Shown: positions 26,054 to 35,368, counted from the stretch's first letter. The stretch: 44,125 nt of DNA from Paracoccaceae bacterium (GCA_007694945.1 REER01000096.1:1-44125); one strand, 5' to 3'. Made by a program: numbers and translations. The notes: a model not told the origin generated them from the letters alone.

Positions 26054-28711
26054 GTGCGCGACAACGAGACCAAGACCGCCGAAAAAAAGCCGAAGGCATG
26101 GGCCACACCCGCCGAGGAGGTTCTTGAGGAATTGAACTCCGGCCCCGAGGGGCTGGACCCCGCCGAGGCCGAGACGCGCCTTCAGGAGCATGGGCCCAAC
26201 CGCTTGCCCGAAGCCGAAAGGCGTAGCACGCTGATGCGCTTTCTGGTGCAGTTCCACAATGTGCTGATCTATGTGCTGCTCGTTGCCGCCCTGATCAAGG
26301 CGTTGATGGGGCATTGGATCGATACCAGTGTGATTCTCGCGGTGGTGGTGCTCAATGCGATCATCGGCTTCGTGCAGGAGGGCCGCGCCGAGGCCGCGAT
26401 GGAAGCCATCCGCGACATGCTAGCCCCGCGCGCCAATGTGCTGCGCGGAGGGCGGCGCGAGAGCATTGATGGTGTCGATCTAGTGCCCGGGGACATGGTG
26501 CTGCTGGAAGCGGGCGACAAGGTGCCCGCCGATCTGCGCCTGATCAGGGCGCGGGGCATAGCCGCGCAGGAGGCGATCCTGACCGGGGAATCGGTGCCAG
26601 TCGACAAGAGTGTCGAGCCGGTGGAGACGGGCGCCGACCTCGGCGACCGGGCGTCGATGCTGTGGTCGGGTACGCTGGTCACGCAGGGCGCCGGGCGCGC
26701 TGTGGTGGTGTCTACGGGTGCGGAAACCGAGATCGGGCGGATCGGTGGCATGCTCTCGAGCGTGCAGCAACTGACCACGCCGTTGGTGGCGCAGATGGAC
26801 CGTTTCGCGCGCTGGCTGAGCCTGTTCATTCTGACCGCGGCGGGGCTGCTCTTCGCCTTCGGCTTCTTCATCCGCGGCTATCCAGTGGATGAGATCTTCA
26901 TGGCCGTGGTCGCGGTCGCGGTCTCGTCCATCCCCGAGGGCCTGCCTGCCGTGCTCACGATCACGCTGGCGCTCGGGGTGCAGGCCATGGCACGGCGCAA
27001 CGCCATCGTGCGGCGCCTGCCCGCCATCGAGACTGTGGGCGCGGTTTCGGTCATCTGCACCGACAAGACAGGCACGCTGACGCGCAACGAGATGAGTGTG
27101 GCGCTGGCCGAGACGAAGGAGGGGCGGCTGGAGCTCTCTGGCGAAGGCTATGCGCCCGAGGGCACGGTCGAGGGCGATGCGGATGGCGCCGCGCTCGCCC
27201 TGGCAGCGGCCTTGTGCAACGATGCCGATCTTGTCGAGCGCGAGGGCCAATGGCATGTCGAGGGCGACCCGATGGAGGGCGCGCTGCTGGCATTTGCCGG
27301 CAAGGTGCTGGAGGCCGACATCCGCAAGGACTGGTCGCGCGAGGATACAATCCCCTTCGACAGCCGCCACCGCTACATGGCAACGCTGAGCACAAGCGAG
27401 GGCAAGAGCGCCGTGCATGTGAAAGGCGCGCCCGAGCGTGTTCTGGGCATGTGCAAGGTGCTGCCGGATGGCGATGATTTCGACCCGGAGGAATGGCACG
27501 ACCACGCCGACCGCATGGCCGCCGAGGGTACCCGCGTGCTGGCACTGGCCGAGATGGAGGCCGATACGCTCGACGAGAAGGCGCTCGATGGCGGGCTGAC
27601 CTTCCTCGGCCTTGTCGGCCTGATCGATCCGCCGCGCCCAGAGGCCATCGAGGCCGTTGCCGAATGCCGCGCTGCCGGTATCGGGGTCAAGATGATCACC
27701 GGCGATCACGCGGGCACGGCGCGGGCGATTGCCGCGCAGGTGGGGCTCGAGCATACCGACAAGGTGCTGACCGGGGCTGATCTGGAAGAGATGGACGACG
27801 CGCGGCTCGCGCAGGTGGTCGAGGAGGTCGATGTCTTTGCCCGCACAACGCCCGAACACAAGCTACGGCTGGTCAAGGCGCTGCAAAGCCACGGGTTGAC
27901 CGTGGCGATGACCGGCGACGGGGTGAATGACGCGCCCGCGCTGAAGCGCGCGGATGTGGGCATCGCCATGGGGCAGAAGGGCTCGGAGGCGGCCAAGGAA
28001 GCCTCGGATCTGGTGCTGGCGGATGACAATTTCGCCTCGATTGCCGCTGCCGTGCGCGAGGGGCGCACGGTGTTCGACAATATCCGCAAGGTGATAAGCT
28101 GGACGCTGCCGACCAATGCGGGCGAATCCTCGGCTATCATCATCGCGATCATGATCGGGGTGGCCCTGCCGATCACGGCGCTGCAGGTCTTGTGGGTGAA
28201 CATGATTACCTCGGTCACGCTTGGTATCGCGCTGGCGTTTGAACCGACCGAGAAAGCCACGATGGAACGCCCGCCCCGTGCGCGCAAGGCACCGCTCTTG
28301 TCGGGGGCGCTGCTGTGGCATGTGGTGTTGGTGGGTGCGCTTTATGCTTCGGCGATGTTCGGCATCTTCACCTGGGGCATCGGCCGGGACTACAGTATCG
28401 AACACGCGCAGACACTGGCCATGAACACGCTGGTGGTGCTGAAGATCTTCTATCTGTTCTACATCCGCAACCTGCACGGCACCGGGCTGAAATGGGACAC
28501 GCTGCGCGCTACCCGCGCAGTCTGGATCACGCTGGCCGTGGCGCTGAGCGCGCAACTGGTGATGACCTATCTGCCGGTGATGCAACTGGCCTTCGGTACA
28601 CGCCCGCTTTCGGTGCTCGACACCAGCGTGATCCTCGGCCTTGGGGTGGTCTTCTTCGTGCTGATCGAGACCGAACGCCAGATCAGGATGGTCGTGCGGC
28701 AGAACGGATAG
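26054..28711 (+). CDS. Type II cation-transporting P-type ATPase
   Basis: An 885-residue P-type ATPase. The order is an N-terminal cation ATPase domain, M1-M2, an actuator domain with TGES, M3-M4 with SSIPEGLPA, the phosphorylation site DKTGTLT (D337), a nucleotide domain, the hinge TGDGVNDAPALK, then M5-M10. It looks like SERCA/PMR1 relatives, but the M6 segment WVNMITSVTLG has Ser720 where Ca pumps have Asp (NLVTDG in SERCA); the M4 Glu and M5 Asn/Glu (TNAGE) are kept. The ion is therefore uncertain (Ca, Mn, Na or other). The start is GTG with a GAGG-type site upstream. Confidence 0.9.
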   Translation: MRDNETKTAEKKPKAWATPAEEVLEELNSGPEGLDPAEAETRLQEHGPNRLPEAERRSTLMRFLVQFHNVLIYVLLVAALIKALMGHWIDTSVILAVVVLNAIIGFVQEGRAEAAMEAIRDMLAPRANVLRGGRRESIDGVDLVPGDMVLLEAGDKVPADLRLIRARGIAAQEAILTGESVPVDKSVEPVETGADLGDRASMLWSGTLVTQGAGRAVVVSTGAETEIGRIGGMLSSVQQLTTPLVAQMDRFARWLSLFILTAAGLLFAFGFFIRGYPVDEIFMAVVAVAVSSIPEGLPAVLTITLALGVQAMARRNAIVRRLPAIETVGAVSVICTDKTGTLTRNEMSVALAETKEGRLELSGEGYAPEGTVEGDADGAALALAAALCNDADLVEREGQWHVEGDPMEGALLAFAGKVLEADIRKDWSREDTIPFDSRHRYMATLSTSEGKSAVHVKGAPERVLGMCKVLPDGDDFDPEEWHDHADRMAAEGTRVLALAEMEADTLDEKALDGGLTFLGLVGLIDPPRPEAIEAVAECRAAGIGVKMITGDHAGTARAIAAQVGLEHTDKVLTGADLEEMDDARLAQVVEEVDVFARTTPEHKLRLVKALQSHGLTVAMTGDGVNDAPALKRADVGIAMGQKGSEAAKEASDLVLADDNFASIAAAVREGRTVFDNIRKVISWTLPTNAGESSAIIIAIMIGVALPITALQVLWVNMITSVTLGIALAFEPTEKATMERPPRARKAPLLSGALLWHVVLVGALYASAMFGIFTWGIGRDYSIEHAQTLAMNTLVVLKIFYLFYIRNLHGTGLKWDTLRATRAVWITLAVALSAQLVMTYLPVMQLAFGTRPLSVLDTSVILGLGVVFFVLIETERQIRMVVRQNG

Positions 28712-28735
28712 GCGCTTGCGCGCGAGGTGAGGGAG

Positions 28736-28758
28736 GCGCGCGCCCTTCGGGCGCGCGT
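28736..28758 (+). terminator. Possible terminator hairpin after the P-type ATPase
   Basis: Ten-base arms (GCGCGCGCCC and GGGCGCGCGT) around a TTC loop, 25 bases after the ATPase stop. There is no immediate U-tract, only pyrimidine-rich sequence further on (near 28785-28800), so intrinsic termination would be weak. Confidence 0.4.
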
Positions 28759-28912
28759 CCGGCCCTCTGTCCAGTGGTATCTCTGTGCCTTTGCGTCTTT
28801 TGCGTCACTATCTCCATGGGGCTGAGTGCGATGCGCGCACCAAGCGCAGGGCTTTCCAATCGCCATGGTTTTGCCTAAAGATGCGCCGTTATCGAGAGGA
28901 CTGACGCGCACG

Positions 28913-30079
28913 ATGAAACTGATCACCACGACCGAGGACCTGGCCGCCTTCTGCGCCGAGGCCCATGCGGCCCCCTATGTCACTGTCGATACCGAATTCC
29001 TGCGCGAGCGGACATATTATTCCAAGCTCTGTCTGCTGCAAATGGCGTTGCCGGGGGCGGATGGCCCCGAGACCGGCCCGGCGGTGCTGGTGGATCCGCT
29101 GGCAAATGGGCTGTCACTCGCGCCCTTCTTCGAGTTGCTGCGCGACGAAAGCACGGTCAAGGTACTGCACGCAGCACGGCAGGACCTTGAGATTTTCTAT
29201 TTTGACGGTCGAACCCTGCCGACCCCGCTGTTTGATACGCAGATCGCGGCAATGGTCTGCGGCTTTGGCGACCAGATCGGCTATGAGACGCTGGTGCGCA
29301 AACTCGCCAAGGGCAACATCGACAAATCCTCGCGCTTCACTGACTGGTCGCGCCGTCCGCTGTCGGAGGCGCAGTTGCGCTATGCGCTGGCCGATGTCAC
29401 GCATCTGCGGGTGATCTATGAGCAACTCGCCGCCAAGCTCGAGGCTTCGGGCCGCGCGGGCTGGGTTGCCGAGGAACTGGCCGTGCTCAACGATCCCGAG
29501 ACCTATATCTCCCGCCCCGAGGATGCCTGGCAGCGGATCAAGACGCGCAACGATTCGGGGCGGTTTCTGGCTATCCTGCGCGAACTGGCCGCGTTTCGCG
29601 AAGGCTTCGCGCAGTCGCGCAATGTGCCGCGCGCGCGGGTGTTCAAGGATGACGCGCTTCTGGAACTCGCCTCGGTCAAGCCGCGCACGATCGAAGACCT
29701 TGGCCGGACACGTCTGCTGCTGCGCGAGGCGCGCAAGGGTGAGATCGCGCAAGGCATTCTGGACGCAGTCGCGCGTGGGCTGGCCTGCCCGCCCGAGGAT
29801 TTCCCGAAGCTCTCGAACCAGCGCGAGAACATGAATGTGAACCCGGCCCTGGCCGACCTGCTGCGCGTGCTGCTGAAGGCGAAGTCCGACAGCACCGGGG
29901 TTGCAGCGAAGCTGATCGCCTCCTCCTCGGATCTCGATGCGATGGCGTCGGGATACCGCGATGTGCCCGCGCTTTCAGGATGGCGGGCCGAAGTCTTCGG
30001 CGCTGATGCGCTGCGGCTCTGCCGGGGTGAGGTCGGGCTGGCGCTGAGTGGCAGCTATGTGAAAGTCTTTGCCCTCTGA
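28913..30079 (+). CDS. rnd: Ribonuclease D
   Basis: A 388-residue 3'-5' exoribonuclease of the DEDD family that trims tRNA and other stable RNAs. Exo I is DTEF (D26, E28), Exo II lies in HAARQDLE and Exo III in YALADVTHL, so the catalytic set is complete. An HRDC domain follows (about residues 210-290, RNVPRARVFKDDALLELA). The length fits the family. ATG at 28913 is preferred because MKLITTTEDLAAFC begins the domain cleanly; 29 extra residues from 28826 would be unstructured. Confidence 0.93.
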   Translation: MKLITTTEDLAAFCAEAHAAPYVTVDTEFLRERTYYSKLCLLQMALPGADGPETGPAVLVDPLANGLSLAPFFELLRDESTVKVLHAARQDLEIFYFDGRTLPTPLFDTQIAAMVCGFGDQIGYETLVRKLAKGNIDKSSRFTDWSRRPLSEAQLRYALADVTHLRVIYEQLAAKLEASGRAGWVAEELAVLNDPETYISRPEDAWQRIKTRNDSGRFLAILRELAAFREGFAQSRNVPRARVFKDDALLELASVKPRTIEDLGRTRLLLREARKGEIAQGILDAVARGLACPPEDFPKLSNQRENMNVNPALADLLRVLLKAKSDSTGVAAKLIASSSDLDAMASGYRDVPALSGWRAEVFGADALRLCRGEVGLALSGSYVKVFAL

Positions 30080-30127
30080 AGGCACGCATGGCACCATTTC
30101 CCCTTGCTGAGGGGGGGGCAAAGCGCC

Positions 30128-30634
30128 ATGCCAGCGACCAGCAAGGCAGAACTGATCGTTCGGACAGAGGCAGATTATCCGAAACTGCGCAGCGTGATCG
30201 ACACGATCCCCGCCGCGCAGGCGCTACGCCCGCGTGAGGACGAAACGTTGATCAATGATGTGGTCGCGCATCGGGCGCATTGGATCACTCTGTTCCTTGG
30301 CTGGTATGCCGATGGGCAGGCCGGTCGCGAGGTGCATTTCCCGGCGCCGGGCCACAACTGGGGGCGGCTCAAGGCCTATAACGCAGCCCTGCGCGCAGAG
30401 CAGGAGCGGCTTGATTGGGACGCTGCGCGCGCGATGCTCGACGCGCAGCAGCGCGCGCTCATGGGTTTTCTGGAGGCGCGTAACGAGCAGGACCTCCATG
30501 GCGGGCCGATGAAGGGCGCGCGCGATGACTGGAGGGCCGGGCGCTGGGCGGAGGCGGCAGGACCGTCGCATTACCGCTCGGCGCTGAAATGGATCCGGGC
30601 TTGTCTGCGAGAGGATAGCGCGCTCAGCGGTTGA
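30128..30634 (+). CDS. ClbS/DfsB-family four-helix bundle protein
   Basis: A 168-residue protein of the ClbS/DfsB (DinB-like) family, recognised from the MPATSKAELI start, the early HRAHWITLFLGWYADG helix, the FPAPGHNWGRLKAYN segment and the SHYRSALKWIRACLRE C-terminal helix. ClbS protects colibactin producers by altering the warhead, but most family members are of unknown function, and no biosynthetic cluster is near. The start is 30128, after a G-rich ribosome binding region. The gene overlaps the convergent lipoprotein gene by 11 bp. Confidence 0.75.
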   Translation: MPATSKAELIVRTEADYPKLRSVIDTIPAAQALRPREDETLINDVVAHRAHWITLFLGWYADGQAGREVHFPAPGHNWGRLKAYNAALRAEQERLDWDAARAMLDAQQRALMGFLEARNEQDLHGGPMKGARDDWRAGRWAEAAGPSHYRSALKWIRACLREDSALSG

Positions 30635-31091
30635 CGCTGCGCGCGTTCTGCCCGCCGCGCACCACGATGCGACGCACACCGGCCAGACGCTCGGTCGGGA
30701 CCTTGACCCCGGCGGTGACGGTCCGCGAGGCTTCGGTCGAGACGGCAGTCGCCCTGCGCGGCTCGGCAACGACAAACTCATAGATCAGCGCGCCTTCGAC
30801 CGGGCGCCCGCGATTGACCGGGCGCAGTTCGACATCCCACCAGCCCTGGGTCTCAGTGACACCGCTGGCGCGGACCAAGGCGCCGCCCGTGGTGGGGATC
30901 GCTTCCATCTCGGTCACGACGGGCACCAGCGCGCGGCGGTCAGTCTCGGTCAGCCAGCCGCCCCGCGGGGCGAGGGTCTCGGTGCTTTCTCGCCCAAACC
31001 AGTTGAGCGGGTTAAGTCGCGAGTCGCGCACTGTGGCGCAGCCGCCCAGCGCAAGCACCAGTGCAAGGGCTGCAAGAACAGGCTTGTGCAT
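30624..31091 (-). CDS. Putative lipoprotein of unknown function
   Basis: A 155-residue protein with a lipoprotein signal peptide: a hydrophobic stretch, then a lipobox ending LGGC at about residue 18. After processing it would be anchored to a membrane on the periplasmic side. The mature part includes NPLNWFGRE and a beta-rich segment (WWDVELRPVNRG, ALIYEFVVAEP). I do not recognise a characterised family. Its 3' end overlaps the ClbS-like gene on the other strand. Confidence 0.72.
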   Translation of the reverse strand: MHKPVLAALALVLALGGCATVRDSRLNPLNWFGRESTETLAPRGGWLTETDRRALVPVVTEMEAIPTTGGALVRASGVTETQGWWDVELRPVNRGRPVEGALIYEFVVAEPRRATAVSTEASRTVTAGVKVPTERLAGVRRIVVRGGQNARSVNR

Positions 31092-31260
31092 CGGGGCTCC
31101 TTTCGCTTGGGCGCGCGTCGCGCATCCTGCGCGTCTTTACCGGTTAGCGCAAGAGTGCCCGGTTGAAAAGGGCAGCACCTGTGGTCGGGCACGCGAAAGG
31201 CTGGACGCGGCCGCGCAGTCGCCTTAGGTGTTTTCCAAGCTGAACAGGAAGAGAAGATCG

Positions 31261-31686
31261 ATGGCAAGCGCTGCATTCGAGGATATCGTCGAGACGTTCG
31301 AGTTTCTGGATGACTGGGAAGACCGTTACCGCCATGTCATTGAGCTTGGCCGCGCCATGCCGCCGATGGAGGACGCGCTCAAGACCCAGGCGACCAAGGT
31401 CGAGGGCTGCGCAAGCCAGGTCTGGATTCATCCGCGCATCGAGGGCAGCGGCGGGCAGGCCCGGTTCGATTTCGCGGGCGACAGTGATGCGATGATCGTG
31501 CGCGGGTTGATCGCAGTTCTGCATGCGCTTTACGGCGGGCTGAGCCTTGACGACGTGCTGGAGGTTGATGCGCCTGCCGAGTTGCGCAGGCTCGGACTGG
31601 ACGAGCATCTGTCATCGCAGCGCTCCAACGGGTTGCGCGCGATGGTCGCACGGATCGGGGCGGTGGCCGCCGAAGCGCAAGCCTGA
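31261..31686 (+). CDS. sufE: SufE sulfur-acceptor protein
   Basis: A 141-residue cytoplasmic sulfur carrier that accepts persulfide from SufS. The active cysteine is C50 in VEGCASQVW, and the helical ILDD-like start (FEDIVETFEFLDDWEDRY) is typical. The start at 31261 follows a GGAAGAGAAG region; an in-frame ATG at 31228 is less likely. It is encoded about 5 kb upstream of the suf operon rather than within it. It overlaps the TauE/SafE gene by 1 bp. Confidence 0.93.
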   Translation: MASAAFEDIVETFEFLDDWEDRYRHVIELGRAMPPMEDALKTQATKVEGCASQVWIHPRIEGSGGQARFDFAGDSDAMIVRGLIAVLHALYGGLSLDDVLEVDAPAELRRLGLDEHLSSQRSNGLRAMVARIGAVAAEAQA

Positions 31687-32504
31687 TGGAAGACCCCATT
31701 CTGCTGGCGCAGATGGCAGCGCTGCTGGTGGTCATTGGCGGTTTTGCCGGGGTGCTGGCCGGACTTCTCGGCGTCGGCGGCGGCATCGTTCTGGTGCCGG
31801 CGTTTTTCTATGCCTTCACGGCGCTGGGCTTTGCAGGGCCGCAGCTGATGCAGATTTGCCTCGCGACCTCGCTCGCCACGATCATCGTGACCTCGATCCG
31901 TTCGGTGCAGAGCCACCAGCGCAAGGGTGCCGTGGACTGGCCGATCCTGCACGGCTGGGCGCTCGGCATCGCCATTGGCGCTGTTCTGGGCATGCTGGCG
32001 GCAACGCAATTGCGCTCGGTCGTGCTGCAGGGCATTTTCGGCGTGCTGGGCGTGTTTGTAGGGCTCTATCTAGCCTTTGGGCGGCCGGAGTGGCGGCTTG
32101 GTGACGCCATGCCGATAGGTCCGCTGCGTGCGGTGCAGTCAAGCGTGATCGGGTTTCTCTCGGTGCTGATGGGCATTGGCGGCGGCTCATTCGCGGTGCC
32201 GCTGATGTCGCTCTACGGGGTCGCGATACATCGCGCCGTGGCGACGGCCTCGGGGTTCGGATTGCTGATTGCGGTGCCTTCCGTGGCCGGGTTTCTGCTG
32301 CTCGAGGTGGAAGCACCCCCGCCCTTGACCATTGGCGCGGTAAACCTGCCCGCCTTCGGTATCGTGATCGCGACCACGTTGCTGACCGCGCCGCTCGGGG
32401 CCCGACTGGCCCATGCGATGGACCCCAAGCCGCTCAAGCGTGTCTTCGCGGTGTTCATCATCGCCATGGCGCTGAATATGCTGCGCAAGGCGGTCGGCTT
32501 CTGA
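31686..32504 (+). CDS. TauE/SafE-family sulfite/anion permease
   Basis: A 272-residue inner-membrane protein with about eight hydrophobic helices. It has two copies of the family GVGGG-type motif (LLGVGGGIVLVPAF in the first half, LMGIGGGSFAVPLM in the second). Members move sulfite, sulfoacetate or other organic anions. Its start overlaps the sufE stop by one base, a link to sulfur metabolism by position only. The ligand cannot be read from sequence. Confidence 0.88.
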   Translation: MEDPILLAQMAALLVVIGGFAGVLAGLLGVGGGIVLVPAFFYAFTALGFAGPQLMQICLATSLATIIVTSIRSVQSHQRKGAVDWPILHGWALGIAIGAVLGMLAATQLRSVVLQGIFGVLGVFVGLYLAFGRPEWRLGDAMPIGPLRAVQSSVIGFLSVLMGIGGGSFAVPLMSLYGVAIHRAVATASGFGLLIAVPSVAGFLLLEVEAPPPLTIGAVNLPAFGIVIATTLLTAPLGARLAHAMDPKPLKRVFAVFIIAMALNMLRKAVGF

Positions 32505-32531
32505 GGTTTTGCTCTGTGGCCGCAGAAGAAT

Positions 32532-32553
32532 GAGTATTTTTGGCAAGAAAATG
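32532..32553 (+). repeat. Intergenic repeat, copy 3 (partial)
   Basis: GAGTATTTTTGGCAAGAAAA matches the core of the element at 12124-12160. It lies between the TauE/SafE gene and fabD. The C-rich flank seen in the other two copies is absent. Confidence 0.4.
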
Positions 32554-32620
32554 AGCCATTGCTTGCAGAACCGGCTCGTTTGGGCCAAGGGACAGGCGCA
32601 GGATTGACAGGGAGTGAGAC

Positions 32621-33550
32621 ATGAGCCGCGCATTCGTTTTTCCGGGGCAGGGGGCGCAGACGATCGGCATGGGGCGCGCATTGGTCGAGGCTTATCCGGC
32701 AGCACGGGCCGTGTTCGAGGAAGTGGATGACGCGCTGGGTGAGCCACTGTCGGCGCTGATCTGGGAGGGTGAGATTGCGGATCTGACACTGACCGCCAAT
32801 GCCCAGCCTGCACTGATGGCCACTTCGATGGCGGCCATGGCCGCGATGGCGGCCGAAGGGGTGCAGATCTCGGATGCGGCTTATGTCGCGGGGCATTCTC
32901 TGGGCGAATACTCGGCGCTGGCGGCGGCGGGCAGCCTGAGCGTGGCCGATGCCGCGCGGCTCTTGCGCGTGCGCGGTGCGGCGATGCAGGCCGCCGTGCC
33001 GGTGGGCGAGGGGGCAATGGCGGCGCTTCTGGGGCTCGATTTCGCGACGGCGACCGAAGTGGCGCAGGAGGCAGCCGAAGGACAGGTCTGTCAGGCCGCC
33101 AATGATAATGACCCGGCGCAGGTGGTGGTTTCGGGGCATAAGGCGGCGGTCGAGCGGGCGGTCGAGATCGCCAAGGCGCGCGGCGCGCGCCGGGCGATGC
33201 TGCTCCCGGTCTCGGCCCCGTTTCATTGCGCGCTGATGCAGCCTGCCGCCGAGGCTATGGAAGAAGCACTGGCCGAGGTCGCGTTGCGCGCGCCGGTCGT
33301 ACCACTGGTCGCGAATGTCCGCGCCGAGGCGGTGCAGGACGCGGAAGCGATCCGCGCGCTGCTGGTGGAGCAGGTCACGGGCTCGGTGCGCTGGCGCGAG
33401 TCGGTGCTGTGGATGGCCGGGCAGGGCGTCAGTGCGTTCTGGGAGATCGGCGCGGGCAAGGCGCTGTCGGGCATGATCCGGCGCATCGTCAAAGAGGCCG
33501 AGACGCGCAATTTCGGTGCGCCCGAGGACGTGGCCGCGCTGGGCGGCTGA
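32621..33550 (+). CDS. fabD: Malonyl-CoA:ACP transacylase
   Basis: A 309-residue FabD that loads malonyl groups onto acyl carrier protein for fatty acid synthesis. The nucleophile lies in GHSLGE (S93) and the catalytic His in APFHCALM (H202); FPGQGAQ near the start and EIGAGKALSGM near the end are classical. AGGGAG precedes the ATG. Genes that often accompany it (fabG, acpP, fabF) are not in the window. Confidence 0.95.
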   Translation: MSRAFVFPGQGAQTIGMGRALVEAYPAARAVFEEVDDALGEPLSALIWEGEIADLTLTANAQPALMATSMAAMAAMAAEGVQISDAAYVAGHSLGEYSALAAAGSLSVADAARLLRVRGAAMQAAVPVGEGAMAALLGLDFATATEVAQEAAEGQVCQAANDNDPAQVVVSGHKAAVERAVEIAKARGARRAMLLPVSAPFHCALMQPAAEAMEEALAEVALRAPVVPLVANVRAEAVQDAEAIRALLVEQVTGSVRWRESVLWMAGQGVSAFWEIGAGKALSGMIRRIVKEAETRNFGAPEDVAALGG

Positions 33551-33580
33551 TCCGACAGCACCGGAGCGCCTTGGGAAAGC

Positions 33581-34138
33581 TCAGGGCACGATCCGCGAAT
33601 ATTTCACCCCGGCGAGCGAAGCGCCTGCCATGATGCCCGACTGCCCATAGACCACGGCTATCACCGGGGCGAATTGTGTCGTGGTCTCGGAGCCCATCGA
33701 CCCGCCCGTGCTCGGCACCGCATACCGCAGATCGGCACTTGCGGCCCATCCGGGCGAAAAGCGGAAATCCGAAAGCGCGGACTCGGTCATGAAGAACAGC
33801 GCATGCGCGTATTGCTGTGCGCCGGCTTGCAAGCCGAAACTCGCGCGGGTGGCCGAGTAATAATCCACTGTCGCGTCATTGATCCGCAGCGCTCCGCGCC
33901 CATAAGAGCCGCCCAGAAACAGCCCGGCTTCGGTCACCACAGGGATGTAGAGGATGCCGCGCGAATTATCGAACAGCTCGCGCAGTGAGGGGAAATTGTT
34001 GCGCAGGTAGTCGCGCGCCGCATCGACCCGCGCATCGAGCTTGTCCGCGCCTTCGCTGCCAACCGGATTGGAACAGGCGGCGAGCGACAGCCCGGCCAGC
34101 CCGCACAGCGTGAATCCACGCCTGCTTAGATATGTCAT
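33581..34138 (-). CDS. YSC84/SYLF-domain lipoprotein with Tat-like signal
   Basis: A 185-residue protein with an N terminus SRRGFTLCGLAGLSLAAC that combines a twin-arginine motif and a lipobox cysteine. The rest is a SYLF/YSC84 domain (NSRGILYIPVVTEAGLFLGG, LQAGAQQYAHALFFMT, AGVKYSRI), a lipid-binding fold. The start at 34138 is supported by GAGG upstream and by the signal; an ATG 63 bases upstream would bury the signal. It converges with fabD across 30 bp. Role unknown; likely envelope-associated. Confidence 0.82.
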   Translation of the reverse strand: MTYLSRRGFTLCGLAGLSLAACSNPVGSEGADKLDARVDAARDYLRNNFPSLRELFDNSRGILYIPVVTEAGLFLGGSYGRGALRINDATVDYYSATRASFGLQAGAQQYAHALFFMTESALSDFRFSPGWAASADLRYAVPSTGGSMGSETTTQFAPVIAVVYGQSGIMAGASLAGVKYSRIVP

Positions 34139-34280
34139 GCTCTGCCTCGTCAAGAAAACCGGGCGCTGTTTTCCGCGCCTTACAGCTATTCTTACAGGCA
34201 AAGCTGCCGCTTGTCATCCTTGGCGCGGCGCGGCGCGGCTTTTTGGCGGCAACTTGCCTTTCACAGATGCGCGGGCGGCC

Positions 34281-35273
34281 TCAGCCCTGCAGCGCTTCGG
34301 CCACGCGCGGGGCGAAATAGGTCAGCACCCCGTCGCAACCGGCACGCTTGAAGGCAAGCAGGCTCTCCAGCATCACCTTGTCGCCATCGAGCCAGCCATT
34401 CTGCGCCGCCGCCATCACCATCGCATACTCGCCTGAGACCTGATAGGCGAAGGTCGGGCGCGCGAAACGGTCCTTCACCGCGCGGCAGATGTCGAGATAG
34501 GGCATGCCCGGCTTGACCATCACCATATCTGCGCCCTCGGCCAGATCGCGCGCGACGCAGGCCAGCGCCTCTTGCGCATTGGCGGGGTTGATCTGATAGG
34601 TCGCCTTGTCGCCCACCAACCGCCCCGAGGCCCCGACTGCATCGCGGAACGGGCCATAAAATCCAGAGGCGAATTTTGCGGCGTAGGAGAGGATCGCCAC
34701 ATCACGATACCCCTCGGCTTCGAGCGCTAGGCGCAGTGCGCCGATGCGCCCATCCATCATATCAGAGGGGCCGAGGATATCCGCCCCGGCTTCGGCCTGG
34801 GCGAGGCCCATCTTCACCAGCGCCTCGACCGTCTCGTCGTTGACGATCTCGCCCTCCACCACAAAGCCGTCATGGCCATTGGCATTATAGGGGTCGAGCG
34901 CGATATCGGTCATGACCATGAGTTCGGGCACGCGTTCCTTGAGCATGCGAATGGCCCGGTTGGTCAGGTTCTCGGGGTTCCAGGCTTCTTCGCATTCCTC
35001 GGTGCGCAACTCGGGGTCGGTATAGGGGAACAGACAGATCGCCGGGATACCCAGCGCGAGCGCGCGCTCGGCGGCCGGCATCAGCCGGTCAAGCGACAGC
35101 CGCGCCACGCCGGGCAGTGAGGGGATCGGCTCTTCCACGCCCTCGCCCTCGCGAATGAAAACGGGCCAGATCAGATCGCCGGTGCTGAGCCCATGTTCCT
35201 GCACCATCTCGCGCAGGGCGCGGGTGCGGCGCAGGCGACGCATGCGGGCAGCGGGGAAGGGAGCAGGGGTCAT
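34281..35273 (-). CDS. hemB: Delta-aminolevulinic acid dehydratase (porphobilinogen synthase)
   Basis: A 330-residue HemB that condenses two 5-aminolevulinate molecules to porphobilinogen. Schiff-base lysines lie in KFASGFYGPFRD and VKPGMPYLD. The metal region reads DIALDPYNANGHDG, with Asp/Asn in place of the zinc-binding cysteines, so this is the Mg- or metal-independent type usual in alphaproteobacteria. PSDMMDGR and the C-terminal FKRAGCDGVLTYFAPR are intact. The 3' region (34202-34280) shows a GGCGC tandem run but no clear terminator. Confidence 0.96.
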   Translation of the reverse strand: MTPAPFPAARMRRLRRTRALREMVQEHGLSTGDLIWPVFIREGEGVEEPIPSLPGVARLSLDRLMPAAERALALGIPAICLFPYTDPELRTEECEEAWNPENLTNRAIRMLKERVPELMVMTDIALDPYNANGHDGFVVEGEIVNDETVEALVKMGLAQAEAGADILGPSDMMDGRIGALRLALEAEGYRDVAILSYAAKFASGFYGPFRDAVGASGRLVGDKATYQINPANAQEALACVARDLAEGADMVMVKPGMPYLDICRAVKDRFARPTFAYQVSGEYAMVMAAAQNGWLDGDKVMLESLLAFKRAGCDGVLTYFAPRVAEALQG

Positions 35274-35351
35274 GACAGGGTGCCTTCTCTCAGATGGGCA
35301 AGTGGTGCCACGGGTCCGCCCGAATGAAAAGCCCCAAGCGGCTCTGGTTCT

Positions 35352-35368
35352 TTGCCGGAAGGCGGCAA
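35352..35368. other. Short stem-loop downstream of the hydrolase gene
   Basis: TTGCCG, GAAGG loop, CGGCAA: a perfect 6-bp stem 22 bases beyond the end of the leftward hydrolase gene and upstream of hemB. No U-tract lies on either side. It could be a weak leftward transcription end or have no role. Confidence 0.3.

Noticed and set aside
26480-27859. Open frame of about 460 codons opposite the P-type ATPase
   Set aside because: Antisense shadow of an intact, well-motifed gene; no domain recognised.
34223-34240. GGCGC tandem run followed by TTTTT near the hemB end
   Set aside because: No proper hairpin precedes the T-run in either direction, so it was not called a terminator.
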